A stretch of DNA of 36,960 bases from Hyphomicrobiales bacterium (GTDB lineage Bacteria > Pseudomonadota > Alphaproteobacteria > Rhizobiales > OSC116): assembly GCA_002401855.1 (NCBI GenBank), contig NVUH01000024.1:1-36960 (forward strand), given 5' to 3'. Positions 8,200 to 15,691 of the stretch are shown here, piece by piece; positions within the stretch are counted from its first letter, which is position 1; the number at the start of each line of letters is the position of its first letter. The notes under the pieces are model-generated. The model was not told the DNA's origin and ran no database searches. It worked only from the letters and a program-made list of their open reading frames with translations. The translations under genes were made by a program, and so were the position numbers.

Positions 8200-8922
8200 T
8201 CATTCTCCAATCACATGTTTAGCAAAGGCTGCTTTCGCCCAATAAAAAAGCCCAATAATGCAAATAACACTATAGCCAATCGAATAAATATATTGCCAAT
8301 TTTGCATCTGCCCAAACGCCCCAAGCATCATCATAGTCGGCGGCGAAACAGGGAATAACAGCAACAACCATGAGTCGGTAAAATCAACAAAATAGAAAAT
8401 CGGGATTTGCAAAAAGATAATCACCACCGCCATTGGCATAATAAAGTCAGTAATGCTCTTATACCTAACCGCCAAAATAATCCCCATCAGCACAAAAATA
8501 ATGCAAATCGCAAACAAACTAATGATCAGAATTAAAACATTGGGAATCTCAAACTCAACCCCTTGAAAATACATAATGACCAACGCACCACCAAAGCTAA
8601 CAAACGACTCCAATGTCGCCAAAATTGTCAGGCTAACGGTTTTTGCCACTATATATTCGGCAATCGTCAATGGCGAAACAATGGTCGCCGATATCGTATC
8701 CTCATCACGCTCAAACATCAAAATAGCCGCAACATATAACAAGGTAGAACCACCAATGATCAGCAACATAATGCCAACCATAGTCAGCGACAATATATTG
8801 GCACTAATAAGCTGCGAAACAACAATCGCCACCAGCACACCAACCCCAATACCCACATGGTATAAGCCGTTGCGAAACTGCACCACCATTCCTGTTTTAA
8901 TCTCATTCATCAGCCGTTTCAT
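8200..8922 (-). CDS. ABC-2 permease, fluoroquinolone-export type (first subunit)
   Basis: A 240-residue membrane protein with about six hydrophobic helices. 'FERDEDTISATIVSPLTIAEYIVAK' is the same conserved element seen in the following permease, showing the two are paralogues that would form a heterodimer. Its ATG overlaps the ATPase stop (ATGA, 8919-8922), indicating translational coupling. The two-permease, one-ATPase arrangement fits the family of ABC-2 exporters named after fluoroquinolone efflux in mycobacteria. Specificity is not proven. Confidence 0.82.
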   Translation of the reverse strand: MKRLMNEIKTGMVVQFRNGLYHVGIGVGVLVAIVVSQLISANILSLTMVGIMLLIIGGSTLLYVAAILMFERDEDTISATIVSPLTIAEYIVAKTVSLTILATLESFVSFGGALVIMYFQGVEFEIPNVLILIISLFAICIIFVLMGIILAVRYKSITDFIMPMAVVIIFLQIPIFYFVDFTDSWLLLLFPVSPPTMMMLGAFGQMQNWQYIYSIGYSVICIIGLFYWAKAAFAKHVIGE

Positions 8923-9782
8923 GCATCTAACTCCTGCCCAGTGAGCTCAATGAAAACATTTTCCAACGTGGTCTCTTCACTATGAATGGTCTCAATATGC
9001 TGGCCAGAATTCAGCAGTTCAAAAAACTGTTTATTCTCGCCCAAACCATCCATAGCAAAATTAGCAATTTCAGGTTTCTGAGCCGCCCCAATATATTCAA
9101 CATCAACAAACCGTTTACCATATTGCTTTTTAAAATTGCTAGGCTTATCAATGGCACGCAAATGCCCATCAGTAACAAACGCCACACGGTCACACATTTG
9201 ATCAGCCAATGTCATATTATGTGTGGTGATGAAAATAGTTGTACCCTCATCGCGCAGATTAAACGCCAATTTTTTAATTTTAGCCGCATTCACCGGGTCT
9301 AAACCCGATGTCGGCTCATCCAAAAACAGTATTTTAGGTTTGTGAATCAACGAACGCGCCACGTTGAGCCTAATCTTCATGCCTTTGGAAAAATCCGACA
9401 CTTTTTTATCAGCATCATTCGCCAAATCCACCCAATCCATCACCTCCATAACATCATGCTTATCGCCGCTATAAAGCGAAGAAAAATGCTCCAAATTCTC
9501 ACGCGCCGTCAGTTTTAAAAAATGATTAGGCAGTTCGAACGACACCCCAATATGTTCGTAAAAATCCTTACCCCAATCACTAAGTTCCCGCCCCATAATT
9601 TCAATATTGCCAGTATAATTTTTAAGCATGCCAATCAAGATATTTTGCGTGGTAGATTTACCCGCACCTGACGGGCCTAAAAACCCCATAATCTCACCCT
9701 TAGCAATTTCAAAGCTCATTCCATGCAAAGTCGGCGCAGCCGCCTTATGATAGGTGAAATCCAAGTTTTTAACTTTAATCAT
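8919..9782 (-). CDS. ABC-2 exporter ATP-binding protein
   Basis: A 287-residue cytoplasmic ATPase. Walker A 'GPSGAGKST' is at 36-44, the Q-loop region is replaced by 'VSFELPNHF', the signature is 'FSKGMKIR' instead of LSGGQ, and Walker B is 'ILFLDEPTSGLDP' with the switch His in 'ITTHN'. The degenerate 'SKGM' signature and the C-terminal extension after about 215 are usual for CcmA/DrrA-like ABC-2 drug exporters. CGGAGATATAA precedes the ATG. It follows tetR by 15 nt and overlaps the first permease, so tetR-ATPase-permease-permease-secreted protein is read as one leftward operon. Confidence 0.9.
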   Translation of the reverse strand: MIKVKNLDFTYHKAAAPTLHGMSFEIAKGEIMGFLGPSGAGKSTTQNILIGMLKNYTGNIEIMGRELSDWGKDFYEHIGVSFELPNHFLKLTARENLEHFSSLYSGDKHDVMEVMDWVDLANDADKKVSDFSKGMKIRLNVARSLIHKPKILFLDEPTSGLDPVNAAKIKKLAFNLRDEGTTIFITTHNMTLADQMCDRVAFVTDGHLRAIDKPSNFKKQYGKRFVDVEYIGAAQKPEIANFAMDGLGENKQFFELLNSGQHIETIHSEETTLENVFIELTGQELDA

Positions 9783-9797
9783 TTATATCTCCGACGT

Positions 9798-10502
9798 TTA
9801 TTTATCTTTAAAACTGGCTGGATCAATGCCATATTTAGTTTCAAAATCCGCAATCGCACCCTTAACAATTTGTCGCAAAACCTGCTTACCAGCTTCACTA
9901 TCCCCGCCATCATTTGGGGTGAGTGCTTTGTCCATAATAAACGCCAGCGTTCTAATCGTATCATCAATCGGTGGTATATTTTCTTCGTTCACCACCTGCC
10001 CAATCGACACCAAGCCGTGCGAAATAATATTCATCACATGCGCAGTGGTCAGCGGGTCTAGCTCCTTACGCACGCAGCCCACATCCTGCATCATTTTAAT
10101 AAATTCATGCCGCGTATTCTGCTGATATCCTTCTTTAAACAAACTATTGGGTTTAAACATATAAGAGCCAAAAAACTGTCCATCCTGCCGCATCATAGCG
10201 GTGATAAACACATCCTTATGCATGGCACTAATCATGGCAATATACATACCAGCCATCAAACCGCCTTTAGGATCAGCCTCAACATTCTCCATCCATGCAA
10301 AACTAAACTTACCCATTTTGCTCATCAACAAAGTCTCAAACAACGCATCCTTGCTTTTAAAATGCAAATAAATAGCACCCTTAGATATACCCGCCTGCTT
10401 GGCAATATCCGCCACCGATGTCTTGTCATAACCAAATTTTATGAACAATATTTCAGCAGCCTTCATAATCGCATCATGGCGTAATTTTTGTTTATTTTGC
10501 AT
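9798..10502 (-). CDS. TetR-family repressor of the ABC-2 exporter operon
   Basis: A regulator of about 234 residues. The N-terminal TetR helix-turn-helix reads 'AAEILFIKFGYDKTSVADIAKQAGISKGAIYLHFKSKDALFETL' across roughly residues 15-60 (quoted as pattern: G-Y/F-x-T-S, then G-I-S-K-G-A-I-Y-x-H-F). The C-terminal part is an all-helical ligand domain. An in-frame ATG at 10514 lies inside a perfect inverted repeat, so the second ATG at 10502 is preferred, with moderate certainty. It heads the operon 15 nt before the ATPase. Autorepression through the 10514-10541 repeat, relieved by an exported compound, is the expected logic. Confidence 0.88.
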   Translation of the reverse strand: MQNKQKLRHDAIMKAAEILFIKFGYDKTSVADIAKQAGISKGAIYLHFKSKDALFETLLMSKMGKFSFAWMENVEADPKGGLMAGMYIAMISAMHKDVFITAMMRQDGQFFGSYMFKPNSLFKEGYQQNTRHEFIKMMQDVGCVRKELDPLTTAHVMNIISHGLVSIGQVVNEENIPPIDDTIRTLAFIMDKALTPNDGGDSEAGKQVLRQIVKGAIADFETKYGIDPASFKDK

Positions 10503-10513
10503 GTTATTGACCA

Positions 10514-10541
10514 TTTGACCGATATTGCGTTTTCGGTCAAA
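10514..10541. promoter_or_regulatory. Perfect inverted repeat, probable TetR operator with promoter
   Basis: TTTGACCGA (10514-10522) and TCGGTCAAA (10533-10541) are exact reverse complements separated by 10 nt, just before the tetR start. The size suits a TetR dimer pair. On the minus strand a perfect TATAAT (10541-10546) abuts the repeat and a TTGACA lies upstream (10561-10566). The 14-nt spacer is short, so the exact promoter is uncertain. A repressor bound here would cover the start region and block the exporter operon. Confidence 0.7.
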
Positions 10542-10613
10542 TTATATGCATTGAAAATAATGTCAAGTCATTTTGTGACAACCCGTAAATCACAAAAGTT
10601 TTAAATAGAAATA

Positions 10614-11366
10614 CTATTTCAAGCTTTTCAAATAGCCATCAGGCGCGATTCCAATAAGATTTTTAAAATCTTTGATGAAATGCGCCTGATCATAATAACC
10701 AAGCTTAACCGCAAAATCACTCCACTTAATTTCATCAGCAGTTTCAATCTGCTCCAGCGCCTCATGTATGCGGTAACGATTGAGTATCCATTTGGCACTA
10801 ATGCCAATATATTTACTGAACATCCGCTGCAATTGTCGCTCATCCAAATCAAATTTTTGGCATATATCCGCCACTTTAAACAGGCTCTTATCAGCTTCAA
10901 TTTGCCTCACCATATCATTAACCCTCAGCACATTTGCATCAAGCTCAGGCACATCGTCAAACAATATCTGCTCGAGTTTTTGAGTTTTTTCTACCAGCCC
11001 CTCCAAGGCTAGAATTTCGCTCTCAAATTTCTCAACATCCACATTAAAAAACCGTTCAACCTCAAAAACATGCCCCGTAATCTCAGCCATCTTCAACCCA
11101 GCCATTTGCGCAAATGCAAAAAACCCCGCAGGCGTAAAACGCACACCAACCAAATTACCTTGCCCGCTTAAACTATGTTCAAATTGCTGGGTCACAACGC
11201 CCGTGATAGAGCTAGCATTTTTCAAAAATGTCAGATGAACACAAGGGTGAGAAATCACCCGTTGCCTATGCATAACTCCATCAGGCAAGCCCCAGCCAAT
11301 CAGCCAATAATGCTCAATAAAATGCTTCAAATCATCAGACGGAAAAAACCGTTTCAGCTCAAACAT
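10614..11366 (-). CDS. AraC-family regulator with DUF6597-like N-domain
   Basis: A regulator of about 250 residues. The N-terminal part 'FPSDDLKHFIEHYWLIGW' followed by 'GVRFTPAGFFAFAQM' matches the sensor domain often called DUF6597. The C-terminal AraC helix-turn-helix pair includes 'FDLDERQLQRMFSKYIGISAKW' and 'KLGYYDQAHFIKDFKNLIGIAPDGY', a textbook second HTH. A longer GTG start at 11426 is possible, but the family normally begins close to the 'FELKRFFP' segment, so 11366 is chosen; neither start has a convincing ribosome binding site. It is transcribed away from the GFA gene. The target and effector are unknown. Confidence 0.78.
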   Translation of the reverse strand: MFELKRFFPSDDLKHFIEHYWLIGWGLPDGVMHRQRVISHPCVHLTFLKNASSITGVVTQQFEHSLSGQGNLVGVRFTPAGFFAFAQMAGLKMAEITGHVFEVERFFNVDVEKFESEILALEGLVEKTQKLEQILFDDVPELDANVLRVNDMVRQIEADKSLFKVADICQKFDLDERQLQRMFSKYIGISAKWILNRYRIHEALEQIETADEIKWSDFAVKLGYYDQAHFIKDFKNLIGIAPDGYLKSLK

Positions 11367-11499
11367 CGCCTGGCTTTTCTCAACCCTAACCACGCCGCGT
11401 AATTTTTCGTCTTTTTGCCTGTTCACAATTATCTGTCGCTTTTTTACAATATCAATTCATTCAACCAACATAGACTAGGCCTAAAAAAAGGAAAAGAGA

Positions 11500-11847
11500 A
11501 TGACAATATATAAAGCATCCTGCCATTGCGACGCGGTTAAATATCAAGTCGAAGGCACGTTAGAAAATCTAATCGAATGCAATTGTTCTATTTGCAGCAC
11601 ACGCGCTCATATCTTATGGTTTGTACCACTTAGCGCAATTAACTTCGAAGGCGGCAAAGACCATTTAACCAGTTATAAATTCGGCAATAAGCATCTAAAC
11701 CATCGTTCCTGCCAAACTTGCAGCACCGCCATGTTCAGCCATGGCGAATATGAAGGCAGCGAAAAAGCCGGCATCAACATCCGCACATTTGCAGATATTG
11801 ACTTAACCACATTAGACATCACCCAATATGACGGCAAAGCTTTATAA
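11500..11847 (+). CDS. GFA-family zinc protein
   Basis: A 115-residue protein of the glutathione-dependent formaldehyde-activating (GFA)/CENP-V fold. The zinc cysteines are in the right order: 'ASCHCDAVKY' near the N-terminus, 'CNCSIC' at about 28-33 and 'CQTC' at about 69-72. The N-terminal 'SCHCGAV' theme is the family hallmark. AAGGAAAAGAG precedes the ATG. Some members speed adduct formation between formaldehyde and glutathione, but most are uncharacterised and the enzyme activity of the founder is disputed. It stands alone, divergent from the AraC regulator. Confidence 0.87.
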   Translation: MTIYKASCHCDAVKYQVEGTLENLIECNCSICSTRAHILWFVPLSAINFEGGKDHLTSYKFGNKHLNHRSCQTCSTAMFSHGEYEGSEKAGINIRTFADIDLTTLDITQYDGKAL

Positions 11848-11915
11848 GCGGTTGATTTTTTCAAGCTCTGTTTGCTAAAATCTCTGAAAACTTAAACATA
11901 CAAGCCTTAAATACA

Positions 11916-12158
11916 TTATTTCATAAGTTCTAATTTCTGCAAGCGGCTCAGTTTTTTCAACACCGCTTCACGTTTAGAGGCAGCGCTTCTATCTTCAGCC
12001 ATTTCACAATAAACCAGCACCACAGGCAAACGCGGCTTGGTATATTTCGCGCCTTTGCCCGCATTATGCACCTCTATCCGCTTTGGCACATCATTGCTAA
12101 TGCCCGTATACAACGTGCCATCCACGCATTTCACAATGTAAACCGCCCAATTTCCCAT
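11916..12158 (-). CDS. GIY-YIG domain protein, UPF0213/YhbQ-like
   Basis: A small single-domain GIY-YIG nuclease-fold protein of about 80 residues. The motif region is 'WAVYIVKCVDGTLYTGI' (GIY replaced by VYI, YIG by YTGI), followed by 'RIEVHNAGKGAKYT' with the conserved Asn/Gly/Lys/Tyr, and 'REAVLKKLSR'. This is the YhbQ/UPF0213 pattern. The start is uncertain: ATG at 12179 adds seven residues, while ATG at 12158 begins at 'MGNWAVYI', as family members usually do. No strong ribosome binding site is visible for either. Role unknown; a DNA-repair nuclease function has been suggested for relatives. Confidence 0.8.
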   Translation of the reverse strand: MGNWAVYIVKCVDGTLYTGISNDVPKRIEVHNAGKGAKYTKPRLPVVLVYCEMAEDRSAASKREAVLKKLSRLQKLELMK

Positions 12159-12258
12159 AATTTTTTGTAAAACCTGCATTCATCATAAAAACTGAATTGT
12201 TTTTATCAGTTTACCACGTATATTCACACTATAAAAACGACAGACATCGAGAAAAAAT

Positions 12259-13500
12259 ATGACTCAAGGCCGAAAGCATTTATACTTTATCCTATTTGTA
12301 ATCCTGTTAGAAGTAATCAGCTTTGGCATCATTATCCCCATTTACCCGAGCCTACTGATAGAATTATCAGATGTAAACCTAAGCGACGCCGCAAAAATTG
12401 GCGGCTATCTTATATTTTTATACGCATTTATGCAGTTTATTTGCGCCCCCATTGCAGGTGCACTATCAGACAAATTCGGCCGCCGCCCGGTTATTTTAAT
12501 TTCATTACTTATATTGGCGCTTGATTATGTCTTGCAAGCCAATGCTCCCACTATTTGGTGGTTAGCAGCAGGGCGGTTTTTAGGCGGCATTGTTGGCAGC
12601 GCCATCAGCCCCGCCCATGCCTATGTAACCGACATCAGCACCAAAAAAAATAGAGCCAAATATTTTGGCATGTTAGGCGCCGCCATTGGCGTCGGCTTTA
12701 TTTTAGGTCCTGCTTTAGGCGGCATGTTAGGCCAGATAGATTTACGCCTACCCTTCTGGGTGGCCGCAGCCGTTATGGGCGGTGCGAGCCTGATGGGCTA
12801 TTTCCTATTGCCCGAAAGCTTACCACCAGAAAAACGCCGCGAGTTCGAATGGAAACGTGCCAACCCCATCGGCACCTTAGTACAAATGGGCAAATATAAA
12901 TGGGTATTGAGCCTATTCGCTATATTTTTCTGCATGGAAATGGCGGGCCAAGCCTACCCTTCTGTTTGGACATTTTTTACCATCGAACGCTTTGGTTGGT
13001 CCATCCAAGAAGTCGGTTATTCACTCACCTTCTTCGGCTTGCTAATGGCCATCGCACAAGGTGGTTTGGTTGGCCCCGCCATTGCCAAGCTCGGCAATCT
13101 AAACACCATTTATATTGGTTTTGCCGCCACCATTTCAACCTTTATTGTGGTCAGCTTGGTCACCACAGGCTGGGCATTATATGCCTTCATGCCCATCATG
13201 GCATTGGGCGGCTTTGCGGGCGTTGTATTGCGCACAATCCTATCCCATCAAGTGCCAGAAAATAGCCAAGGCGAGCTACAAGGCGCCCTCACCAGCATAT
13301 CCAGCATTGTAGCCTTCACCTCACCATTAATGATGACCCAAATTTTCGGCTATTTCACCAGCCCCGATGCCTATATTTATATGCCAGGCGCGCCCTATTT
13401 AGCCGCCGCCATACTGGCTTCAATCGCCTTTTTACTATTCCTACGAGTCAATAAAAAAGCCAACATCACAGAGCAACATCAGCAAGAGGATGAAATATGA
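12259..13500 (+). CDS. MFS transporter, TCR/Tet (DHA1) type
   Basis: A 413-residue twelve-helix transporter. The helix 2-3 loop has motif A as 'GALSDKFGRRPVIL', and TM5 carries 'GFILGPALGG', the motif C of antiporters, so this is probably a proton-driven efflux carrier. Overall layout and 'EVISFGIIIPIYPSLL' near TM1 place it with the TetA-like DHA1 group. No TetR gene is adjacent, so tetracycline specificity should not be assumed. Its 3' end overlaps the amidotransferase start (ATGA at 13497-13500), implying translational coupling and possibly a linked substrate. Confidence 0.85.
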   Translation: MTQGRKHLYFILFVILLEVISFGIIIPIYPSLLIELSDVNLSDAAKIGGYLIFLYAFMQFICAPIAGALSDKFGRRPVILISLLILALDYVLQANAPTIWWLAAGRFLGGIVGSAISPAHAYVTDISTKKNRAKYFGMLGAAIGVGFILGPALGGMLGQIDLRLPFWVAAAVMGGASLMGYFLLPESLPPEKRREFEWKRANPIGTLVQMGKYKWVLSLFAIFFCMEMAGQAYPSVWTFFTIERFGWSIQEVGYSLTFFGLLMAIAQGGLVGPAIAKLGNLNTIYIGFAATISTFIVVSLVTTGWALYAFMPIMALGGFAGVVLRTILSHQVPENSQGELQGALTSISSIVAFTSPLMMTQIFGYFTSPDAYIYMPGAPYLAAAILASIAFLLFLRVNKKANITEQHQQEDEI

Positions 13501-14258
13501 AAATCGGACTTTTAATGGCGGGCGAAAATTCGGGCGAAATCGCCAATAAATATGGTGAATATGAACAGCAGTTTATTGACCTGTTTGAGCCATTGCACTC
13601 TAAAAATAATACACCCATAGAGTGGAAAGTCTATTATGTCATGCGTGATGAATTCCCCATCTCTATAGATGATTGTGATGCCTATATCATCACTGGGTCT
13701 AGATTTGGGGTTTATGATGAATTGCCGTGGATGATAGATTTGGCGGCGTATATCCGGTTAATCGTTTCGGCAAAGAAACGATTAACCGGCGTGTGCTTCG
13801 GCCATCAAATCATTGCCCACGCATTGGGCGGCAAAGTGATCAAAGTTGAGCAAGGTTTTGGCGTTGGCATGCACGAATATAAAATGGTCATCCCATCCGC
13901 AATTGCGCATCTGGCGCAAGATAACGATTTCGCGCTAAAAACCACATTTACCGTCAACGTCATGCATGGCGATCAAGTGGTCGAGCGACCGCCAACTGCC
14001 GAAATCATCGCCACATCTGATTTTTGCGAATTTGCTGGGCTTTATTACCCCGAAGGCGTTTTAACCTATCAAGGCCATCCCGAATTTGATAACCAATTCA
14101 TTCGAGACCTGATCGATTATAAATGGAACAATGGCCAAAATTGGGTCGATACACAAGTAAAAAACCAAGCCATCAACAGCGCCCCAAATGGCAAACCATC
14201 AAACCGCTTACCCATTGCCAAATTCTTGCTAAATTTCATGACCGAAAAAACAGTTTAG
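13497..14258 (+). CDS. Class I glutamine amidotransferase-like hydrolase
   Basis: A 253-residue stand-alone class I GATase domain like the N-terminal part of GMP synthetase. The nucleophile elbow is 'GVCFGHQ' with Cys100, and the His194/Glu196 dyad lies in 'YQGHPEF', so the triad is complete. 'ITGSRFGVYD' at about 65-73 forms the oxyanion region. Such proteins hydrolyse gamma-glutamyl amides or feed ammonia to a partner; no synthetase partner is present. It overlaps the MFS gene and precedes the DadA-like oxidase by 8 nt, so the three are one operon. A gamma-glutamyl-compound hydrolase role in amine or amino-acid catabolism is plausible but unproven. The coding region contains the perfect hairpin at 13754-13789. 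Confidence 0.82.
   Translation: MKIGLLMAGENSGEIANKYGEYEQQFIDLFEPLHSKNNTPIEWKVYYVMRDEFPISIDDCDAYIITGSRFGVYDELPWMIDLAAYIRLIVSAKKRLTGVCFGHQIIAHALGGKVIKVEQGFGVGMHEYKMVIPSAIAHLAQDNDFALKTTFTVNVMHGDQVVERPPTAEIIATSDFCEFAGLYYPEGVLTYQGHPEFDNQFIRDLIDYKWNNGQNWVDTQVKNQAINSAPNGKPSNRLPIAKFLLNFMTEKTV
13754..13789. repeat. Perfect 15-bp inverted repeat inside amidotransferase gene
   Basis: CCGGTTAATCGTTTC (13754-13768) and GAAACGATTAACCGG (13775-13789) are exact reverse complements with a 6-nt loop. They encode 'IRLIVSAKKRLTG', immediately before the catalytic Cys loop, without disturbing the expected protein. The mRNA would fold into a strong hairpin. No T-run follows, so it is not a normal terminator. Confidence 0.85.
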
Positions 14259-14266
14259 GACCCCCC

Positions 14267-15505
14267 ATGAGCCAAAAAATAATCATCGTCGGCGCCGGCC
14301 TTATCGGCACATCAACCGCCTTACGTTTGGCACAAAAAGGCAAGAAAGTCGTGCTGATCGATAAAGATTTTGACGGCAAACCAACCTCAGGCAACAATGC
14401 AGGCATCATCGCCTATTGCGATGTTTTTCCCATGCTCAGCGCCAAATCCCTACTCAAAATTCCCTTCTGGCTTGCCGACCCCAAAGCCATGATCGCCCTG
14501 CGGCCATCCTACGCCTTCAAAATGCTCCCATGGTTCTACCAACTGGTTAAATCCACCCTACCACACAACCAAAAAGGCGTAATCGAAGCCCGCCTCTCGC
14601 TAATGGAAACCGCACTATCTGATCATTATGACCAGATAGACAAAGCCGATCGCAACACCTTCATTGCCGACACAGGCACCTATTATCTCTATCAAAAAGA
14701 AAGCAGTTTTAATGGCGATGCCCACATTCGCGACTTAAAACAATCTTACGGCTATGAGCCAGAAATCGTCTCGGCATCTGACGCCTATAAACGCGTCGAA
14801 GGCCTAGAGCAAGGCGTCTATAAAGCCGTGTTCGAAAAAGACAGCGCAGTGCTAAAAAGCCCAAGCGGCTTGCTAAAATACCTACGCGACAAAGCCAAAG
14901 CTTTGGGTGTAGAATTCTTACAAGGCGAAGTCAAAGACATCAGACGCGATGCCGAATATATCCATATAGATTTAGCCAGTGGCGATCACCTTATGGCCAG
15001 CGACATCGTCATCGCGGCAGGCGCCTACTCGCGCAAAATGGTCAAAGATTTGGGCTATAATGTTCCATTAGATACTGAACGTGGCTACAATGTCACCATT
15101 GACAACCCACCCTTTAAATTCGATTGCGCGGTCATCGCCAAAGATGCCCAAATCGCCATCAGTTCACTCACCGATGGCTTGCGGGTTGGCGGCGGCGTCG
15201 AATTTGCAGGCATTGATGCCGCGCCAGATTATGGCCGCATCGACAAAATGATCAGCTTGGCACAAGACCTTTTCCCTTCTATCCCCAATGACCGCGGCAC
15301 AAGATGGATGGGCTGCCGCCCCTCAATGGCCGATGACATGCCAGTGATTGGCCGCCACCCACGCGACAGGCGGGTTAATTTTGCTTTCGGTCACGGCCAT
15401 TTGGGCATGACCATGGCAGCCGTCACCGCCAAACATATTTGCAACCTTATCACTGATGACAAAACCAACGTTGATTTAACCGCTTTTAGAGTTGATAGAT
15501 TTTAA
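14267..15505 (+). CDS. FAD-dependent D-amino-acid dehydrogenase/oxidase (DadA-like)
   Basis: A 412-residue FAD oxidoreductase of the DAO/DadA fold. The dinucleotide-binding motif is at the very N-terminus, 'IIIVGAGLIGTSTALRLAQKG', followed by 'VVLIDKD'. The C-terminal 'WMGCRPSMADDMPVIGRHP' and 'AFGHGHLGMTMAA' are typical of DadA and of D-hydroxyproline dehydrogenases. The ATG at 14267 follows AGGA; a longer frame upstream lies in the preceding gene and is not used. It probably passes electrons from a D-amino acid or secondary amine to the respiratory chain. With the two-cysteine hydroxyproline epimerase at 18442, cis-4-hydroxy-D-proline is an attractive substrate (inference). The TPP riboswitch starts 23 nt after it. 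Confidence 0.85.
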   Translation: MSQKIIIVGAGLIGTSTALRLAQKGKKVVLIDKDFDGKPTSGNNAGIIAYCDVFPMLSAKSLLKIPFWLADPKAMIALRPSYAFKMLPWFYQLVKSTLPHNQKGVIEARLSLMETALSDHYDQIDKADRNTFIADTGTYYLYQKESSFNGDAHIRDLKQSYGYEPEIVSASDAYKRVEGLEQGVYKAVFEKDSAVLKSPSGLLKYLRDKAKALGVEFLQGEVKDIRRDAEYIHIDLASGDHLMASDIVIAAGAYSRKMVKDLGYNVPLDTERGYNVTIDNPPFKFDCAVIAKDAQIAISSLTDGLRVGGGVEFAGIDAAPDYGRIDKMISLAQDLFPSIPNDRGTRWMGCRPSMADDMPVIGRHPRDRRVNFAFGHGHLGMTMAAVTAKHICNLITDDKTNVDLTAFRVDRF

Positions 15506-15528
15506 AATTTCTATATGTTGAAGCTTAT

Positions 15529-15622
15529 CTCACGGGGTGCAAAGCCATAAGGCGGCGCTGAGATGCTCATCCGAGTGACCCGTTGAACCTGATCCAGTTA
15601 ATATTGGCGGAGGGATGGGATT
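15529..15622 (+). ncRNA. TPP riboswitch (THI element)
   Basis: All the hallmark elements occur in order: CACGGGGTGC at 15531-15540, GCTGAGA at 15557-15563, then ACCCGTTGAACCTGATCC and GTTAATATTGGCGGAGGGA ending near 15616. These form the two sensor arms that bind thiamin pyrophosphate. It lies 70 nt before thiB. No thiC or thiM operon follows, so here it controls a transporter component only. The downstream SD-masking hairpin suggests control at the level of translation, as is usual in proteobacteria. Confidence 0.96.
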
Positions 15623-15654
15623 TGACGGATGTACAAACATATATCCGCCCACTC

Positions 15655-15687
15655 GCTGCCCAAACGCATGCAAATGCATATGGGAGC
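15655..15687 (+). promoter_or_regulatory. SD-sequestering hairpin of the thiB leader
   Basis: GCTGCCCA (15655-15662) pairs with TGGGAGC (15681-15687) with one bulged G, enclosing an inner GCAT/ATGC stem (15666-15669 with 15674-15677). The 3' arm contains the GGGAG ribosome binding site of thiB, 7 nt before the ATG at 15692. Formation of this hairpin would block translation. It is the natural expression platform of the riboswitch just upstream, although the competing antisequestrator pairing has not been worked out. Confidence 0.65.
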
Positions 15688-15691
15688 TTAA

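Noticed and set aside
8919..9782. Defective ATPase because the LSGGQ signature is missing
   Set aside because: FSKGM-type signatures are normal in many ABC-2 exporter ATPases; Walker A, Walker B and the switch His are intact.
12259..13500. Tetracycline resistance gene call for the MFS transporter
   Set aside because: The fold is TCR/Tet-like, but there is no adjacent TetR and its operon partners are metabolic enzymes, so a resistance label is not supported.
14123..14266. In-frame N-terminal extension of the DadA-like oxidase
   Set aside because: It lies wholly within the amidotransferase gene in another frame; the FAD motif begins right after the ATG at 14267, which has its own AGGA site.
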